From Armillaria gallica (lineage: Eukaryota > Basidiomycota > Agaricomycetes > Agaricales > Physalacriaceae), in assembly GCA_037576215.1 (NCBI GenBank), contig JBANDB010000007.1:3255001-3319000 (forward strand): a stretch of 64,000 nt of DNA, read 5' to 3'. How positions within the stretch are numbered: the stretch's first letter is position 1; the number at the start of each line of letters is the position of its first letter. Of the stretch, positions 8,833-18,604 are shown one piece after another. The translations under genes were made by a program, and so were the position numbers. The notes under the pieces are model-generated. The model worked only from the letters and a program-made list of their open reading frames with translations. It was not told the origin of the DNA and made no database searches.

Positions 8833-11800
8833 TACTGATGATATTGTCTGGTGGCGGCATCAACCATGTAGATTCGACTATGTCCATTGGAAGAAGGGGT
8901 TCCGTCCCAGTTGCGGCAAAATATGGTGAACAACCCATACATTTTCTGATCATTATTTGGTCTGCCCAAAATACAGAATAGGTGTTTTGACTCCACTTCT
9001 TTTGATCACCATCAGACGCCTTAAACAGTCCTTGACAGACATCAAAGTGTGGTCTTTTGGCAATCCCATTGGCTCTGGAGTTATAACCTGAAATGCGAAT
9101 ATGATTGATATGGAATTTCTTGCTCAGATAATTGATTGTGGCAACAAAGGTGGATCCGTTGTCGGTAACAATCTTGACTAAGGATCCCCAATGGCATAAA
9201 ATATCCTCAAAAATCCATTCTCCTAAAGTTTGTGCTGTTTTTTTGCGCAAGCAACGAAATTCTGGATAATGACTGAGTGAACATCTGCCTTGGATGATGT
9301 AACGGTATTGTCCTGAGACTGGCATGATCATAGTATCCATATACATCTTGGAAAACAATGGAGCGGGAAGAGCGACGGTTGGCGAGATATATATTTGTCA
9401 GGTTTGACGGATTTGGCAGAGATGACATGTTCTTACAAACCAGGCAATGCCATACTTCATATCCGGCCACCAATAATGTTCCTTGATTAATGTGTGTGTT
9501 GCATAGAAGCCCTTGTGAGCAACGTCATCGTGACAAGATGTCATCACTTGAATGCGATGTTCAGGGAACAAGACAAGCTGATGTCTCCCATCTACATTTT
9601 TGCACCAAAGCTTTCCTTGTCTCTCGAAGAAATGGATGGCATATTTCATGAACTTCTGATATGCATAATCATCAAATCCTGGAGGTTGTTTGAGATATAG
9701 ATGCCATGGCAATAGATGAGTTAGCTGTTCATCAAGACATATTTGCTTTGTTGTACAAGGAACTGTTGAGTAAGGAATGATTTCTGTAGCTTCTTTGGCA
9801 ACTTCTTGCTGTAGCACTTGAATTAACTTGATTGGTGAATTAACCGTAGGTGAAGTCAAATTAATAAAATGCATAAGCCTGTAATGAGTGTGTAAGAAGT
9901 CTTCCATGCCATCTTCAGGCAGAGGAGGATCTCCTAGTTGGGGTGGGCCTCGTGATAATCCATCTGGACCGTGCTTAGAGCCTGGTACATGGACTAGAAC
10001 AAAATGAAAGGATAAGATGCTGATAATCCATCGGTTAACTGCTGCTGAGGGTGCAATATCAGGGTTCTTGAGCATTCCCTTGATAGTGCTTGCATCAACT
10101 TCAACAATAAACGTAGGAAGGCTGATAAGATAAATTTTGCAATCTCCTAAGGCACGGTAAAGTCCAAATATCTCCTTCTTGGCTTGAGAGTATCCACACT
10201 CGTGTTCGTTAAGAGTTATTGAGCCAAATCAGGCAAAGTATCTGATCTTTGGATCAACTGGGTCGCACTGTGCTAGATAATATCCAACTGCGGTAGGTCC
10301 TGTATCAACGGCAAGTATCACAGCTCCGGTTGACGTGTAACTGAGTGGCCTTAATGCCGGGCTGTCTCTAACTGTGTCTTTAAGATCTTCTTGTGCAGCA
10401 ATCTCTGCTGATTCGAATTTGAAGGGAACATCTTTTCTGAATAACTTGGTAATGGGTAGAGCTCGGGTTGCGAAATTATCGATGAATATTTGTAGGATGC
10501 CAATGGTACCAATGAAGGCACGCACATCGGATACGTCAATACAAGGTCCCCATCAGAATATCGAAGAGACAATACTTTCGAGAGGTAGTCGGCAAGAATA
10601 CGTGCATCTATGACCTAGTACAGTAATCTCTGCGCAACAAAGGTAGGCTTTCTTGCCAGAAAATGTTCCTCCACAATATTTCATACGTTGAACAATTCTG
10701 TTTAGGTTTTGGAAGTGCTCCCAAACAAAATGTCGAATGCCGTGGTTGAGAGGAATGGTTTTATAGCATCCTATGATTTCATATCGAGTTTCTGGTCCTT
10801 GAACTGGAACGTCATCAATGTAAGGAATGGTGAACTCTGGAATTTCAGGTTGTAGAATGAAGGTAACGTTGTCATGGAATATTGGTACAGAATTTGTCCA
10901 ACCCATGGGTAAGGTAATGAGTCGAAGTGCTCCATAAGGAGTCTGAAAGGTGGTAAGGTCATGAGATGACTCTGCCAATAGACGTTCATCGTATCCAACA
11001 AATAAGTCTAGAGTAGTGCCGTATGCATGGCCTGCAAAATGTTCTGTGAGAGGATCTGTTGCTGGTGGTAATCCAGAATGAGCAATGGTAACTTCGTTCA
11101 ACGGCTCTAAACTGTGAACTATGTGAAGACTCTTGCCATCTTTCTTTAAAACCGTAAACCATCTTGAGCAGTAGGAAGAATTGGAAGGTTCATAAATGCC
11201 TGCATCAATCTTTGTCTTGATCATATGGCAAACTTCTGCATAAATGCCTGGAGGTATAGGAATATTTCGTAGTACCCAGGGAGTGTGTTCGATGACTGGG
11301 ATATTGATCAGAGGGAAGAAATCTCTATGAAAACTGCCTCATTCCGAATCCTCCCATGTGAATGCTTTCTCCTGAACCATCATGAAGTGATGCATAAGCT
11401 TCATTTCTTCTGGCCAAAGGAAACCATTGTTATGGATGGAGTCAATATATTCTTTGCATTCTTGGGTATAACGTTCGGTAGGAATGAAAGGTGGTGGTGT
11501 TGGAGATAATGTAGGTATATCAACCAATGGGTCTCCACAAATATTGCGAATGATACAGAATTTATCAGGCAAGGTTGCAAGCACTGGCTTTGTTTTTAAC
11601 ACAACCGGCTTGTACTTCTTGCCTGCAAAAACTGAGACTTTCTTAGAGAACCATGGCTCATAGGATTGATCTCCAATAATATTAGAACCATATAGACAAT
11701 ACATGTACTCTCGAGGCTGGGAAACAGAACTGAAATCTGAAAAATCTTGAGGAATCTGGGTCGGAATAGAATATAATGGTAACAATTGTTCACGATTGGT

Positions 11801-12046
11801 GGGTAAAGAGAATTCAGCATATGGGGTAGAACTGTACACGGTTTCGGTCGACCATAGTGATTGTATAAATGTAGTGGATTGGATAGGGAATTTATTAGGG
11901 TCGCAAGCCGATAAATATTGGGTGGAGGCTTTTTCTGAGTCAAATTCAGAAGTGGACGCCACATAGGCAATAATTTTAGGTTCTTGATTCGTGTCTAATT
12001 CAATGATGAGGGTGATCTCCTCTATATCATTGTTGGGTTCTTCTAG

Positions 12047-14881
12047 TCAATTTTCCCAGGAAAATGGGACATGGTTAAGGATATGGGGACGACCACGATG
12101 AATCATCGGGATAGTGGCGGTCTTGCCAGTGTTCGGATCATGAATGGTAATGGTCTGGTTCTCGTTGGCATAATTGTGCACAATGCTCTGAGTTAATGTA
12201 TTGAATGGTCTGCCAAGCAAGATATCGTAGGCTGATTTCTGAATAACATGAACTTGAAGGTATAGCATGATATCTCCAAACAAAAATGCGACATTTTGTG
12301 CTAGACCCAAGGAATAATTCATAGTTCCATTGGCCAATTGCATTTCCAATATTACCATAGGATCATAGATCAACCCCAAGCACAAGCATACAGCTTCTGA
12401 CATGGAGATCACTTGTGATCCGGGATCAATGATGCACTTGACTTTGAGCTGATGATCCACCACAGGAACGATGGATTTTAATGAAATAGAGTCTGCTGCG
12501 CATTTCAAGGCTCTGATCTTCTCCCCTTTCTTGATGTGAGCTTCGTATGGGTCTGGGACGATTGATGATCCTGCTGGTGGTTCTTTTGGAGTGCTACTGG
12601 TCTGCTCGAAAGTCTGAACGAAATTATCTGGCATGCTGTATAAAAGAGTGGAAGTTTTGCTGTTTTCGTTGTCTTCTGGCACCTTTACCGTGATATCTAT
12701 GGTTTTGGGTCCAGTAAACAGTAAAGCTACCTCCTTCTGGAACTGTTCCACAGTGTTTGGCACTTTGCACTTCGTGTTATCCTCCTTAATCATTTCCCTG
12801 ATTGCTGGTGATAAGGAGTACAATTCTTGATGCAACAATGTGATCGTGGAGTCAAGCGCATGCTCATAGACTTCTTGCACAACATGTGAACCTTCTATCG
12901 GTGCCTGCATCCTATAAGCAGGTTCATTGTCTTTAGGACACTTGCGGATATCTGGCTTTGCACCTGCATTTTGAACTGCTGGTGGTGCATAATTGGCTGG
13001 CTTTGCTGCGGCAAATGGATGAATATCTTCAGGGATGAGCTGAGCTACATGCTCCTTAGCTGGCGCATGCTCAGGTCCTGCCGTGACAGTCTTGGGTGGA
13101 TCATGTCGCAGAGTAACAGGTGGCATGTATGATGGAAATTTGGAACAAATATTCTGATCATTTTTGTGGACTATAGTCCTAGATTTCTCGAATTGATGTG
13201 GAGAGTAAGACTCTATGATAGCTGCGGCAATTTCATCGTCTTTCTTGGTCTGAGGGGGTATGGCAATATTGTCTTCATCGTCTGAATATTCAACTAAGTC
13301 AGGCATGCCATCATAGTCTGGGGTAAGATCTTGATTGAGGTGGTTGAAAATCTTGGGTATGGCAACCTCCTGCTCATCATCAAGCATGGCTTCTTCAGTG
13401 GCTTTCCAACTAGTATGAGTTTGGCGACCCACTGCCTTCGTAGGTGCTTGCGGAACAGCGGCTTCCGCTTTTGCTGTGGGAACTACCTTCTTGAGTGGTT
13501 CGCGTTTAAGGTGTGGTACTTCGACTACGACTTGACATAGCATAGTATCCTTGGCATCTGCGGCAATCAGACTAGAAGAGTCTTCTTCGGCAATGTGCAT
13601 GAACTGCTTGATGCCTTTGATCTCTTTTCCAATAGCTTCGGATTTGGCAATGAGTGCCTCGAGGTGCTGATGCGTGTCAATACCAGGAACTGGCATGCTA
13701 AGTAATTGAGGTTGAGCATCTGCATTGACTGGTGAAGAGTGCTGCTGGCTGAGATATGGAACTGGCTCGACAATAGCGTTCATCATATGATTAATGATGC
13801 CGATCTGGCCTGGATTCTGATGGTGCCATTCCTCGATATGATCCTTAAGCCAAGTGCCTTGGATATTCCTAGGGACCCAGGCACCAGTAGAAAGGACGAT
13901 CTTCCCATCTATATTGTGCCTGCACTTCCCTTCTTTGATCATCTCCTCGACTTTGAGACATTCTCGAATGAAATGCCTGACCTCTCCGCAGAAGCTGCAA
14001 TTTTGGCCAGTTGCTGTATTTGCATAGCTACTCTGCTGTGGAGGGCCAGACGGAAACGATCGTTGCTGAGCTCTCTGAAATTGGTTGTTCGAGTTCAACT
14101 GCAGTAACGTCTCTCCAAGCTTAATGAGCTGATTGATATGCTCCATTTTAACTTGTGGTTCCACAGGTTCCTCTTTAATGCGAACAGTAGACTGCGGTTG
14201 GGGAACTGTGATGGGATACGGTATCTCAGAAGGTCTAGCTGGTGCAGCATCACGAAAACTATGCATGGGCATGCTGCTAAGAGTGCTTTCACCTTTATTT
14301 GTGCCTTGCAAAATGAACTGAGTGGCTGCATAAATATCGGCGAGGTCATAAGGGTCTGCTGGATGATGGTCTGGTAATTTGATCTGGAGATGGCGAGCAA
14401 TGGCATCCCAAACGTGGTTAGGAAAGCCCTTGCTGAACATATTGCTGGTCTCATGGTTAGACAAATGGCTATTGGTGACTAGGTGTTTTACTTTGGGGTA
14501 GAACTCTCGATAAAACGCTCCTAGGTCTGCGAGATTATCAACCTCTTGCGCGTATTTTCCAATAACGTGCTCGAGATTGTGTCTCTCGTATTTGCGAGTG
14601 GTGCTTGCATCAGGATACTGAGCAATAACGGCATCTTTAAAGTTTTCGTAGGTCTTTGCGGCATCGCTATATTCAGGCAAGCTTTCCCAAAACTCGGAAA
14701 TGACGAGTCCAGGATAGTAGATAAACCACTTCTTTTTATCGGCATCTGCGTTTATGGAATGATGGGTAAAGAGGCCTTTGATATCACTGATATAACATGT
14801 TAATTTGCATCCAGGACTGACTTTGTCAATGATATTTGAAGCACTCTTCTCCTTTCTGAACGACATAGATGCTGCGGCCAT
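12047..14881 (-). CDS. gag: Ty3 copy A Gag-protease polyprotein
   Basis: This 944-codon open frame is the longest in the window. The first roughly 200 residues form a capsid-like region. A CCHC zinc knuckle (CSFCGEVRHFIREC, C-x2-C-x4-H-x4-C) lies near residue 300. A long Pro/Glu-rich acidic linker follows, then a retropepsin-like region with IIDPGSQ near residue 825 and LLGRPF near residue 900. The usual protease triad D-S/T-G reads D-P-G here and in copy B. It ends at a TGA (12047-12049) followed by CTAG, after which pol continues in the same frame. The original Gag start lies further upstream (see 14927-15307), so this ORF is probably an N-terminally truncated reading. Confidence 0.88.
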   Translation of the reverse strand: MAAASMSFRKEKSASNIIDKVSPGCKLTCYISDIKGLFTHHSINADADKKKWFIYYPGLVISEFWESLPEYSDAAKTYENFKDAVIAQYPDASTTRKYERHNLEHVIGKYAQEVDNLADLGAFYREFYPKVKHLVTNSHLSNHETSNMFSKGFPNHVWDAIARHLQIKLPDHHPADPYDLADIYAATQFILQGTNKGESTLSSMPMHSFRDAAPARPSEIPYPITVPQPQSTVRIKEEPVEPQVKMEHINQLIKLGETLLQLNSNNQFQRAQQRSFPSGPPQQSSYANTATGQNCSFCGEVRHFIRECLKVEEMIKEGKCRHNIDGKIVLSTGAWVPRNIQGTWLKDHIEEWHHQNPGQIGIINHMMNAIVEPVPYLSQQHSSPVNADAQPQLLSMPVPGIDTHQHLEALIAKSEAIGKEIKGIKQFMHIAEEDSSSLIAADAKDTMLCQVVVEVPHLKREPLKKVVPTAKAEAAVPQAPTKAVGRQTHTSWKATEEAMLDDEQEVAIPKIFNHLNQDLTPDYDGMPDLVEYSDDEDNIAIPPQTKKDDEIAAAIIESYSPHQFEKSRTIVHKNDQNICSKFPSYMPPVTLRHDPPKTVTAGPEHAPAKEHVAQLIPEDIHPFAAAKPANYAPPAVQNAGAKPDIRKCPKDNEPAYRMQAPIEGSHVVQEVYEHALDSTITLLHQELYSLSPAIREMIKEDNTKCKVPNTVEQFQKEVALLFTGPKTIDITVKVPEDNENSKTSTLLYSMPDNFVQTFEQTSSTPKEPPAGSSIVPDPYEAHIKKGEKIRALKCAADSISLKSIVPVVDHQLKVKCIIDPGSQVISMSEAVCLCLGLIYDPMVILEMQLANGTMNYSLGLAQNVAFLFGDIMLYLQVHVIQKSAYDILLGRPFNTLTQSIVHNYANENQTITIHDPNTGKTATIPMIHRGRPHILNHVPFSWEN

Positions 14882-14926
14882 GGTGACTGGTGGTATGGGT
14901 GGTTGAACTGGAGGCTGTACTGGGGG

Positions 14927-15307
14927 CTAAACAGGTGGTTGTGCTGGTTGTTGTGCGCCTTGTTGCAATGTGGGAGCTGGTTGTTGATTCAGATTGACTG
15001 ATGGTAAAATGGGAAAAATGGGAAAATAAGAGGTGGAAGCCTCTGCTGGTGGATCAAAAGGTAAACTTTGTTTGAAGGACTTGTCCTTGATATCAAAGTT
15101 TATGGTGGTAGCGGAATCTGGTACTAATTTGTCGCTAGATTCGATGGATTCTTCTTGTCGATAATCGGTGAACAAGGTGGATTCTACGTGGTAGCCTCCA
15201 AACATGTGTCCGGAGTAAGGCGTGCCGGGGGCTGTTCCATAGTTTGAACCAAAGAGTTCTGTGGTAACTTCTGTTTCTTCAGTGTCTTCTGGCTCCAAAA
15301 ACGACAA
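14927..15307 (-). pseudogene. Ty3 copy A Gag N-terminal segment
   Basis: This ORF is the continuation of Gag upstream of 14881, in frame with it through a Pro/Gln/Val-rich repeat, and separated only by a TAG at 14927 where copy B has sense codons. Copy B aligns along the whole segment (about 33040-33420) and extends further upstream to about 32868. In copy A that upstream part is shifted by one base near 15460, so the true Gag N-terminus is lost. Confidence 0.7.
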
Positions 15308-15686
15308 GTTCTCTCTTGCAGAGATGTCTAGTTCTTCAGGGAATGGGAATGTGGGAGATTCAATGAAAGACCCAGGGATGGGACTACGAGGGGAGTCTGG
15401 TCACGGGGTTTCTGTAGCAAGCATCAAAGATGACACTTTAGACGATGCTAAATGAGCTGTGGATTCTTGTAACTGGAGATGTGCAGAGGTATTTCGGAGT
15501 TCTCTGCCCTGGACTGGGACATAAGGTGTTTTACATTCGAATTTTCATGAAATGGTGAAGAATTCGGGTTAACAGCAAGTATAAGCTCACTACAAAGGGT
15601 GAATCAAAGGGTGATAGGCATATATAAATGCGATCAAAGAATTAATCTGGGATGTGAACTGATCCCCTCGCAGTGGGCTCCAGAAA

Positions 15687-17378
15687 TGATGAGCCTAAAC
15701 TTCCGTGGCAACGGCAACACCAACTCAAAATGCGATTGGACGAGTTAACATGGTAGCATGGCAATCAAGGCGATTGTGTGTGCGAGTGGTTCGAGGCACC
15801 TCTGTGCAGTAAATCAATTCCTCCATACGCAAGTATACACTGCGACTTTAAGTCTGCAAAGTAGTACTGCTTGGTAGTCGAGTACTAGATGCTAAAGCTA
15901 TAAGCCGTAGGGATCTCTCAAAGTGAGAGGGAACGGAAGCAGGTATGATGTGAATACCACAAGTCCATATGAGAAAACGTGAGGCAAGACTAGAAAACAT
16001 CACTCTACGGTAATCGAAGTGGGGTGAACAATAGAGAATAGACTAAACGGTCGGCAATAGTCTAGGGGTGAGCGAGGTGATGAGAAAATGGCGTGGGGAC
16101 TGCGAGTGGTGAAATAAACACGGAACAAGATGCTGAGGGTGGACTGGCGAGAGAAAATGGGGAACTATGAACACTGGTGGTGATACTGGTCCTATACAAT
16201 GCAGGGGTGCTGAGTCGATGTCAAAACTGGTCTGGTACTGAAATGATCCTATCCTATGTCAAAACTAACCTTCAAGCCCACTCGAGGGACTGATACTATA
16301 CGAAAACTAGCTGAAACTGATCCTAAGTCTGCTCGGAGACTACCCAAGTGGGCAATGATAACGATGGCAAAAGAGGAACAGTAAAAACTCCAATGGTGTG
16401 AAAGTGAAACGATGACTGCCTATAAAAGATAACAGAGATGAGGTATGGTGCAGCAATCACGTATTCGCACAATATGAGCATGTACCAATAGTGTCAAGAG
16501 CGAAGAGCGAGTGTGGAAGAACTCTTCACAGTCAAGAACCATGGAATAACTCTGGTGAGTTTAAGAGTTGACGTGCAATTGAGATTATGCTGGGGTTAAT
16601 GGTATATTGCCGTAGAACAGTGAATAGACGTAGTTTACTGGCGATAATTGACATAGCACACTGAGATAGACTGCAGTAGACTGGTCCTCAGCTGGTGATA
16701 AACTGACTAGCTACGTTTTTCTAGTTAGTTTTTATACTACAAGTACGAATTTATAAATAGTGTAAATATGAGCAACTTAGTAAGGCTGTAAGGCCATAGC
16801 TTAGTAAAATCGTAGTGAACATATGGTCCTTTTGCCTTCGAAAGTAACAGCAAGTTGTTGATGTTACCGTGTTCAGACTGAAGCCATATGGTCTTATTGA
16901 GCGATGAGCAGATCAACAAGTGCTGTTTAGCTGCAGATTTCTAGGTGATAGTCGTCATGCTGAGGAGTATGCATGGGGGTACATTTTCTCGAGGCCTTGG
17001 CGCAGTAACAGCCTCAGTAAACATGGTCTGTAGTTGCCATAGTTGCAATTATCGTAGCTGGGAGGGTCCTCGCGTCAATCATGTCATTTCATTAAGTGAT
17101 CGATGGGCACATCAACTAGTTGCTTCTGAGTGATGCGACGATTCCGTATTAGGATGAAGGTCGATCAACAGTGCCTTGCCATGAGGAAATATGGCAATTA
17201 TGATGTGTAGCAAGATGGGATGGATAACAAAGCATGTAAGGAGTGATTGCCATAGGGTGAAAGTGGTATTGCCATGTGTGGAATTATTGGTTTACTGAAA
17301 GGCTGTTGAAGGGATAGTAGCATTAATTAGCAGGCAAAATCCGCAAATCCTGAGCGTACAGAGCCTAGAGGCTCATCA
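15687..17378 (-). mobile_element. Ty3 copy A 5' LTR
   Basis: The 1692-bp repeat is bounded by TGATGAGCC at 15687 and GGCTCATCA at 17378, a 9-bp terminal inverted repeat with the TG...CA ends of LTRs. It recurs as a complete solo copy at 37446-39015 and as fragments at 1-754 and 54557-55872. The conserved TTTCTGGAGCCC tract lies immediately inside it at 15686 and downward. Confidence 0.9.
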
Positions 17379-17384
17379 GCGCAT

Positions 17385-18005
17385 GAGGCATAGAAAGCTA
17401 GTGTGGCACTTGTGCTAATGTTGATTGATTGGTTGACTTGAGCTCTAACCTGAGAAGAAGAGTTTAGTGTCATTGTGGATGCGCTCTTGTGTTTTGAGGG
17501 TTTCTTGTGACATGAGGCACTACAGGTGGCAGAGGTTCAAACCCTTTGGCTTGCGGACAGTGTTTTATAAGGTTCTTTGTGTCTCTGGATCGCATAGGTT
17601 AGAACCCTGTGGATCTATGATCAGTTGGGAAGCTTGAGCATGTAGGTTTGAATCCTGTGGCTTTAGTGGAAGGTTTTGGGAAGTGTTTCTGCTTAGAGCA
17701 CGAAGCTTTGAGTTGTGTGTAGTGTGTTTCAAGTCGTTTGAGATCATTCCATGTGTCACTCTAAACTTATTGAGGGTCTTGTGTATGTCTCTCAATGTTG
17801 CATATATTGTACTATGCCTTGAGGCCCAGTGACAACTGTCACTCCTCTTGTTATTAAAAGCCTTTGGACTTAGAGAAATCTAGATACTTGACATGTGCTA
17901 TTACTATACGTGTGTATCCTATATTCTGAGAGTTTGGTTGTCCTGTTTCTATCTGCTTCTATTGCATCAGAATCCCCCATGAACTTGAGGGTTTGTGTGT
18001 GTAGT
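17385..18005 (-). mobile_element. Fragment of LTR-like repeat X
   Basis: This is homologous, in opposite orientation, to about 35986-36880. Shared stretches include GGCATAGAAAGC, the T-arm-like GGTTCAAACCC units (17530-17660) and the TCTGAGAGTTT region near 17925. Homology ends at an AGTGTTG near 18000. It abuts the copy A LTR end at 17378. Confidence 0.65.
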
Positions 18006-18604
18006 GTTGCAAGCCATGCTGTAGAATTTTGGCAAATATCCATACTGATTAGTGAAGGACTTGATTGCAAAATCAATGCTGATTTTGGGCACAGCCACCT
18101 CTGGGTGCCAATTCACCAGTTGGTACAAAGTGTTGAAAATGTCCATAATCTTGCTCTGTTTTTGGCCAGGCCTTTGCCTTTTTTTTGGGAGCATATATTC
18201 ACTTCAAATTGACCTTTCTGCACATCCCTAATGTGTCATTGGGCTGAATTTGTTGGTCCCTTGACTCTAAAAATACATTTTTGGATCAACAGGCTAGTAT
18301 TGTGAATTCATGGATGATTCTCTCACTTCTTGAATTCTGAACTTCTCACACAACCTCGCAATAACACTCTTGCATCTTAATCATATGTGTTTACTCAATT
18401 TTCAAACAGAACAATGCCATGTCATCCCAATCATGACATCACAAAATATTTTTGCATCCACTTTTATATTTAACTATGCACTTACTATCTACCTCATATA
18501 CCCCCACTATCACCTACATATAATATCACTACTTTTCTACTACAATGTACTTGACCAAAAAATATCATTAGCAAGACAATAAAATATCAAACAGTTCTAA
18601 CATG
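18006..18604. other. AT-rich stretch, no gene recognised
   Basis: I see only short ORFs without recognisable motifs on either strand, with runs of A/T-rich sequence near 18400-18600 that may include the 3' flank of the minus-strand gene ending at 18605. Confidence 0.4.

Larger units (their letters stand above)
5073..12046 (-). pseudogene. pol: Ty3 copy A pol: RT, RNase H, integrase
   Basis: Reading 12046 downward: a linker (11339-11962), reverse transcriptase with the YIDD catalytic motif (10553-11336), RNase H (10229-10552), integrase with an HHCC zinc-binding region ending in TCHLCQIR (about 9400-10228), the integrase core (8835-9397) and the C-terminal part (5073-5566). In-frame TGA stops lie at 11339, 10553, 10229 and 9398. 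The integrase core is split by the pogo element at 5567-8832. The catalytic Glu expected in the core (relatives read about ANGxVERxH) is Lys here (ANGIAKRPHF), as in copy B. The polyprotein would make reverse transcriptase and integrase for copy-and-paste movement, but this copy cannot. Confidence 0.9.
1..17378 (-). mobile_element. Ty3-type LTR retrotransposon, copy A
   Basis: The element reads on the minus strand as 5' LTR (17378 down to 15687), gag-protease, reverse transcriptase, RNase H, integrase, an extra gene on the opposite strand, then the 3' LTR at the left edge. Without the pogo and foldback insertions the internal region is about 9.9 kb, which is large for a Ty3 element. The domain order protease-RT-RNaseH-integrase defines Ty3 rather than Ty1. 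A short TTTCTGGAGCCC tract directly follows the 5' LTR and is conserved at the start of copy B (32679), so it is the likely primer-binding region. The copy is dead: pol carries four in-frame stops and two insertions. Confidence 0.9.
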
